64,000 nt of DNA, taken from contig JAULJL010000010.1 of NCBI GenBank assembly GCA_030761205.1, positions 13,549,241 through 13,613,240 on the forward strand. Reading direction: 5' to 3'. Below, in pieces: positions 58,822 through 64,000 of this stretch; position 1 is the first letter of the stretch; each line of letters begins with the position of its first letter. Position numbers and translations under genes: made by a program. Origin of the DNA: Fremontodendron californicum (taxonomy: Eukaryota; Streptophyta; Magnoliopsida; Malvales; Malvaceae). The notes beneath the pieces were generated by a model, which was not told the DNA's origin, searched no databases, and saw only the letters and a program-made list of their open reading frames with translations.

Positions 58822-59505
58822 ATGTACTCATTCTCTTTCAGGCACTTGAAAAAAAAATTGGAAAGTACTTCGTCCCAGCGCATTAAAAAAATTTGTGTCT
58901 TTGGAGGTGCTTATCCAGGGAAAAATAACATATTCGCTGATGAAGCCATAAGAGTTGGAGTAATACTTGCCCAACAAAAGATCCAGTTGATTTATGGAGG
59001 CGGTAGTACGGGTCTAATAGGAGCAGTCGCTACAGCAGCACACGCCGGAGGAAGTCCAGTTCTAGGAATCGTGCCAAAACTATTCACAGATTTTTGTGGA
59101 CCTACCGTGGGTAAAGAAATACAAGTCTGGAGTATCCCTGAACGGATGACAATCATGTACCATTCTGCCGATGCATTCATTGCTTTACCAGGAGGTCTGG
59201 GTACATTGGAAGAAATAGCTTGCGTGGCTTCTTGGTCATCTTTGGTCACAAATAAGAAACCCATTGGTTTGCTTAATATTAATGGTTATTTTAGTAATTT
59301 GCTTTCATATTTAGATAATGCTGTGGATAATGGATTCATGTTTTCAGATGTAAGGAGAACCATAATTTCTGCTACAACCATTGAAGATTTACTCAAAAAG
59401 CTCCAAGCTTATGAGTATTTATCTGCTACGGTTGTTTCGCAAACGCTCGGAAAAAGAAAAAGAGATATGGACGAGCAAGGAGTGGATTGCACTTTGTCTT
59501 TGTGA
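58822..59505 (+). CDS. LOG: E4 accessory ORF 2: LONELY GUY-type cytokinin riboside 5'-monophosphate phosphoribohydrolase (227 aa)
   Basis: LOG enzymes release the active cytokinin base and ribose 5-phosphate from cytokinin nucleotides, in one step in cytosol and nucleus. Seen: Rossmann start KKICVFGGAYPGK (22-34), nucleotide loop YGGGSTGLIG (58-67), IPERMTIMYHSADAFIALPGG with catalytic-type Arg 108, and PGGLGTLEE (123-131), the LOG signature with its Glu. KPIGLLNINGYF (146-157) is also typical. Length is that of plant LOGs. No introns, unlike plant LOG genes, which have several. It differs clearly from canonical LOGs (CVFGG for CVFCG, WSSLVTNKK for the usual WAQLGI) and ends in a KRKRDMDEQ tail. 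It sits in the env position of E4, and E5 lacks it. Confidence 0.93.
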   Translation: MYSFSFRHLKKKLESTSSQRIKKICVFGGAYPGKNNIFADEAIRVGVILAQQKIQLIYGGGSTGLIGAVATAAHAGGSPVLGIVPKLFTDFCGPTVGKEIQVWSIPERMTIMYHSADAFIALPGGLGTLEEIACVASWSSLVTNKKPIGLLNINGYFSNLLSYLDNAVDNGFMFSDVRRTIISATTIEDLLKKLQAYEYLSATVVSQTLGKRKRDMDEQGVDCTLSL

Positions 59506-60480
59506 CATTATCTAACATTTTGCTTGTTGTGTCTCAGTTATAATAAGTGGTTAGCAACCTCTGCAGGTAATATCTCCTAAATTCTACCTTTAAAATTTGA
59601 CATTGGGGACAATGTCATATTTTAGTAGGGGGTAAGGGACATATTTTGCTAAAAAAAAAAAAAAAAAAATTTGTTGTGTTTTAAGACATTTAGAAGTATT
59701 CATTCTGAACAAGGTCTGAGTAAGGGAGACTTGAGACATACCTTGTCAGTTTGATTTAATCTTCTTCTTCAAAAAAAAACAAAAAAACAAAAAAACAAAA
59801 AAAAAAAAAGCATGTTTAGACTTAGTGTGTTTTTTTTTAGTTACTTTCAATACAATGATGAGATATGAATTGCATAAGTCTAAAACAGATTTATTAGTGA
59901 GAAGATTTTCATGAGAATTGAGCTTGATGTCAACCTTTTTATGAGCCAATGTTAATATGATATGTTGATTGAGAAAGAAGCATGTTTAGACTTAATCTGA
60001 CTTGTATAATCATCTTTGTGAGTTTTTGAGCCTATAATGATTGATGCATTATACAAATCAATCTAATTTCTTTCTTGAGTGCTCTTATGATTACATGATT
60101 CTCTAGAACTTGCTTTAAACCGTTTGAGACTATATTGATACATGTGACAACATGAATATGATAGAGGCATTAGGATTATAACCAGAGCCAAACAGCCATC
60201 CATTTTTAATGTTCTACGAGAACATCCCCACTAGTGAGCCAATTTGAGCCTACATTAAATATGATGTTTTATTGGTAACCACAACTTACACCTAGCCTAA
60301 ATATGCTTATATCCTTACCCTTGTTCTAAAGATGAATTTTATATTTTGAGACATATTGCAAAAAAACAAGGGATATTTTTATTTGAAAATTTGGGTTAGA
60401 AACAAAAAATAAGTGTGGGGGAAGAAAAGAAAAGAAAAAGTCAAGAGAAAAAGAAAGGGATCATTGTCAAATACATTCCC

Positions 60481-60511
<31 letters not shown>

Positions 60512-61300
60512 TCTTCTCTTGAACTTCTAGAAAAAGATGTTACAAAGTTGGTTAGAATGATGCAAAGGCTCAACATGAATATTTAGCCTATGTTATTATG
60601 TGCTTTATAAGAGTTTTGAGAAGTTTTATTTGTATGATCTTATTATGTCTCTAAAATCTATGAACTCTTTGGAACCTTTGTGATATCTTTATCCTTTTGT
60701 TCTTTAACCACATTATAACCCTTTGGCCCCATTACAACCTTGAATAAAGACCTCTTGATTTATGAAGTTGTATGATCTAAATAGTGGAGAATAGGTGGAC
60801 AAGCAAGCATATGGTAGAAGTGTTTTCATGAGATTGATTGAGTGTAAACACTTTACCACTACTTTAAAGAGTGAAAATCAAGAGAGTATCCCATGTGAGA
60901 AGTTGAGATTAAGTTTGAATATACACTATTTTGATTGAAATATGTTATGTTATTATTGGCTTAACTCAAACTATTTACATTCAAGCAAGATTTTTTGTGA
61001 ATTTCTTTAAGCTATTGATTAGTTTTTAAGACTTGTCCAATGATTATCTCTAATTTATATTGGAAGGATTAGTTATAATTATTATTTTTAGTTTTTCTTA
61101 TTTCTTCAATGTTTGTGGGTATCGTCCTAGTAAACCCTCACGAGACTAAACTCGTCCACTAGGGACACCTAGGGGTTTAAAGGCTTGTGTCACATGCTAA
61201 GTGCCACCGTGATTTCCTACGAAAATGGATTAGATTAGATTTTCTTATTTTATTATTATTTTTTTTTATTGAGTCGTTGCTAGGGACTAGCAACAATCTA
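59506..61300 (+). other. E4 3' untranslated region
   Basis: No gene. 59600-59639 has the inverted pair ACATTG-GGGA-CAATGT followed by AGTAGGGGGTAAGGG. Long A-runs at 59651, 59766-59810 and 60485. From 59670 on it matches E5 49994-51800 in reverse. Confidence 0.7.
59600..59639 (+). promoter_or_regulatory. Internal hairpin plus second polypurine tract, E4
   Basis: Inverted pair ACATTG/CAATGT with a four-base loop, then a purine run. E5 has the same pair beside a purine run (51531-51565, minus). It could be an internal priming site for plus-strand DNA; this is inference. Confidence 0.4.
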
Positions 61301-61312
61301 AGTATGGGGGTG
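61301..61312 (+). other. E4 polypurine tract
   Basis: AGTATGGGGGTG directly before the 3' LTR. Confidence 0.85.
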
Positions 61313-62812
61313 TGATAACTCGTATAATTATATAGTTTTTAGTTATGTTTTATTATTGTTTTGTGTCAAATACGAGTTATTATTGTTTAGTCTAATTGTG
61401 TTTATGATCTTTTATATTTTTTATGTAATTTGGTGTTTTTCACAAGTTTCTTTGAGTGATTTCAGATTACTAGAATTAAGGGCAAATCCGGTTCAGTTCC
61501 AGTTCCGACACCTTTTGCCATATCAGCTATATCTCGAGTTTCACTGAAGCAATAAGGCTGAACTTTGTATCCCTGCAAAGCTAAGAGGCATATCTATCTT
61601 TTTTATGTTTTACACTTCTTGAAACGGAGTCGTTTTCCCTAGCGAAATCGACCATCAAGTTGGCTGATGTGCAATGACGTCTGTTCTGCACCGTTTTGGT
61701 ATTTTGACCATATCTTCCGATCCACGTGCGCAAATGATCTGATTCCAACGGCTATGGATCCGTAACTGATAGGGGTATATTTTTCTAGAAGACCATTTTA
61801 TCAGATCGAGCCTCCAACATTGACAAAATCGACCATCAAGCTGGCTGATCAGAATTGTCATACAACATGACGAAAATTGTTAGAAAAATGCACCCACCTA
61901 TTATACCTACCTTTGAAATTTATAAAGCTTGTCTCTTGTCATTTAGCTCTCCAAAATGTGTATAAATAGAGGGCCTTGGATGAGTATTAGGATACATTAT
62001 ACATTGGTAGGATATTAGCCATTGTAATAAAATTCTCTAAGTTTTCTTTTTCTTTTTCTTTCCTTTCTCTAGTTTCCTTTTTCTTTATTTACTTATGCTT
62101 CTTACATTTCTTTTCATTTTTAGTATGTGTTGCTAATCATATTGTTGAGGTGATGAGGTGAAGCTCTTGGTAAATGCTAAGGTTAGTCTCTTAAACATGA
62201 GCTAAAATGAATCATCATTTATAAACACTAGTATAGATAATATTTTCTTTTGGTTTAAAATCATACTTACAAAGTAGGGATCTTGATTCATTATTGACAA
62301 GGAAAATGGCACAGTAAATGCTTGGTTTCATAACCTTGATTTGTTGTAGACATATACCTTGGCATAAGGAATGCTTGGACTCTTTTTATGAGTTTTGAGG
62401 ATACCAAATGAACATAATATCATATGCTATGGACGTTGGACAATTTGGACTGAATTGCTAAACCTTCCGATTGGAACCTCCCTTATGTGTGGATTTCAAT
62501 TGTGTAATAAAACAAGATTAATCTTAGCATAACACCAAGAGTGGATTCTCTAACCTCAACATCTTTTCTTATTGTTTTTTATATTTTGTTTAATTTCTTT
62601 TATGTTATTTTGTTTATTTTGTTCTCTAATATATTTTTTTATCTTGTTTTGTTGTTGATTCCCTAATATCTTGTTTACTTTCTTTTTCTTATATATTTAT
62701 AAACTTATACTTACTAATACGCTTCCCTGTGGTTCGACCTCGGACACCCGAGAATTTATTACTTGAACATAACCTGCACTTGGGTTTACGACTCTTAATT
62801 GAGTCACCATCA
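61313..62812 (+). repeat. E4 3' LTR (1500 bp)
   Basis: Mate of 42880-44379; TATA box 61961-61968. Differences noted include a C/T at the CATGTTTTAC site and a T/C in CTATTTTATCAG versus CCATTTTATCAG. Confidence 0.96.
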
Positions 62813-62817
62813 GCTAA

Positions 62818-63795
62818 CTGCGCATATCATGCAGGAATTTAGGGGTATTCAACCGAGGATTGCATTGCTTTTAAGAGAAAGGTCCAAAGCTTGATCGACA
62901 CTGGGGTCATAAAGTTTGGATCTAGGAACGGGCCTAATGTAGCGGGTAACCCATTGCCCAATCATACTGGGGCTAAGGTGAATGCAGTGTTGCCAGGGGA
63001 TGTTGGTATTGTAAAAAAACACATCAGTGAGGTGAAGACTCCGATGATAAAGGTGTGGTTTGAAATGGTCAGGGCGGGAATAGTGCAGGATGAAGATAGT
63101 CTGAAAATGGTTGCAAGCAGGACGGACGATTATTGTCCGTTCCATAGATGTAAGGGACACACTCTATAGGAGTGTGGATATTTTTTAGCTAATGTTGAGC
63201 AAATGATGGATGAGGGCGAGACCCAATTTTATGAAGAGACAGAGGAAGAAGTGGATGCTACAGAGAATACAGCCGGTTATGGGGTGGGCAGACCTTTGGT
63301 AATCTACTATGATGAGCCGAAAAGGAAGGCTACCCCAGTTTATAAAGAAGTTACGCCAAAGTTAATTATAGAGATGCTGCCTTCTTTCTCATACAAGAAG
63401 AATAAAGCTGCATCATGGAAATATGATTGCAGTGTGGTTACATCGGGCTCTTCAAGCAAGCAAACAACAACTGATTTAATAGGTGTGGGACATCTAACTC
63501 GCAGTGGTAGATGTTATGCCCCCGAAATTGTTGAACCAAGTTTGGTGGGAAAGAAGATGGAATTGACAAAGGAAAGAGAATAGCAGAATCGGTCCATATA
63601 GAGATGGATCAATCAAAAAGAGTGGAGAAAAATTCAACCCCGATGAAAGAGTGAGTAAATGAAAAAGAGGCTTGTGAATTTTTGAAGTTCATAAAACACA
63701 GTGAGTATAGTGTGGTAGAACAACTGTACCGTCAACCAGCAAGGATTTTGATCCTTTCACTGCTGCTGAACTCGGAGCCACATGGAAATGCCCTG
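62818..63795 (+). pseudogene. gag: E2 gag C-terminal part and start of protease, cut by E6
   Basis: Continues the gag frame from 42879. First knuckle CAYHAGI, then a stop, then GYSTEDC (His changed to Tyr); second knuckle CPFHRCKGHTL, then TAG, then EC. Stops at 62839 and 63167. Gag ends at TAG 63581-63583. The protease-side ORF runs one base behind (63604 onward, with a TGA near 63652), as in E1, and has EFLKFIKHSEYSVVEQL before E6 interrupts it at 63795. The DNGSS active site lies beyond the break. Confidence 0.85.
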
Positions 63796-64000
63796 TGTCG
63801 CAACCTAAAAAATAATAACGACGAGTCTCATCGCAAGACTTTATTATTCGTTAGGCGTGACATTAAAAAAAATCGAGGAAAAGTCGACTTAATTCCTCTA
63901 GAAAAATGAAGGTTTTGAAAATGACCTTAAAAAAGACATGGAGTCGCCACCAATCTTTTTTAGCTAGGTGTGATCGGCCACCTATTAAAACCGGTTTTAT
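63796..64000 (-). mobile_element. E6: start of another E3-type LTR element, runs off the window
   Basis: TGTCGCAACC and the next 200 bp match the E3 LTR end (35422 onward) nearly base for base. It interrupts E2 protease after CCCTG (63791-63795), the likely target duplication. Orientation is minus, as E3. Confidence 0.9.

Larger units (their letters stand above)
42880..62812 (+). mobile_element. E4: Athila-like LTR retrotransposon carrying two accessory genes
   Basis: Two 1500 bp LTRs (42880-44379 and 61313-62812), each TGATAACTCG...CACCATCA, flanked by a perfect GCTAA duplication. The two LTRs differ at about five places that I noticed, so it is young. tRNA-Asp primer site, purine tract, a single gag-pol frame and, downstream, two open accessory ORFs. 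Without E5 it is about 12.05 kb. It inserted into E2 gag. Confidence 0.96.
19145..63795 (+). mobile_element. E2: older Ogre/Tat-like element, host of E1, E3, E4 and E6
   Basis: Pieces at 19145-22372, 40098-42879 and 62818-63795 make one ordered element: LTR end, tRNA-Arg primer site, leader, ORF1, gag, start of protease. The reading frame of ORF1 is restored across E3, and that of gag across E4, when one target duplication copy is dropped. It is related to but distinct from E1. It carries many in-frame stops. Its pol lies beyond E6 to the right, and the start of its 5' LTR lies left of E1. Confidence 0.9.

Overview
This window is plant nuclear DNA made almost entirely of nested Ty3/Gypsy-type LTR retrotransposons. 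I see no single-copy host gene, no rRNA or tRNA gene and no bacterial-style operon. The lineage signs are plant-specific. One group has very long LTRs (4.6-5.9 kb), a primer site for tRNA-Arg, an extra ORF before gag, a second RNase H and a small intron between protease and RT, as in Tat/Ogre. The other has a tRNA-Asp primer site, FMDD and DLGAS motifs, as in Athila. A eudicot is likely; the species cannot be read from this.

Layout. E1 (1-19144, +) is an Ogre-like element whose 5' LTR starts left of the window; its coding region is decayed. It sits inside the 5' LTR of an older relative, E2 (+), whose pieces are 19145-22372, 40098-42879 and 62818-63795. E2 is broken again by E3 (22373-40092, -), a 17.7 kb gag-only Ogre-like derivative with duplication AGGAG; by E4 (42880-62812, +), an Athila-like element with duplication GCTAA; and at the right edge by E6 (63796 onward, -), the start of another E3-type LTR. 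Inside the RNase H of E4 lies E5 (48491-56366, -), an internally deleted Athila relative with duplication AATTT. Removing each insertion plus one duplication restores the reading frame of its host, which supports this nesting order.

The most striking content is in E4. Apart from the E5 insertion its gag-pol is one open frame (1307 + 479 codons). Between integrase and the 3' LTR, where Athila elements often carry an env-like gene, it has two open accessory genes. One is a 178-residue protein with a basic arm and a four-cysteine cluster, laid out like the small nucleic-acid-binding proteins of carla- and vitiviruses. The other is an intronless 227-residue LONELY GUY (LOG) protein, the cytokinin-activating phosphoribohydrolase, with its key Arg and PGGxGTxEE motif kept. 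The related E5 lacks this 1.8 kb cassette.

Other points of note are a frame-compatible 214 bp intron in E1, a regularly spaced W-box cluster in the Ogre-like LTRs, an exact 81 bp higher-order repeat in the E3 3' UTR built from a roughly 23 bp unit that is still simple in E1, a double stop codon shared by E1 and E2, and the head-to-head E4/E5 arrangement, which could give a long hairpin RNA.
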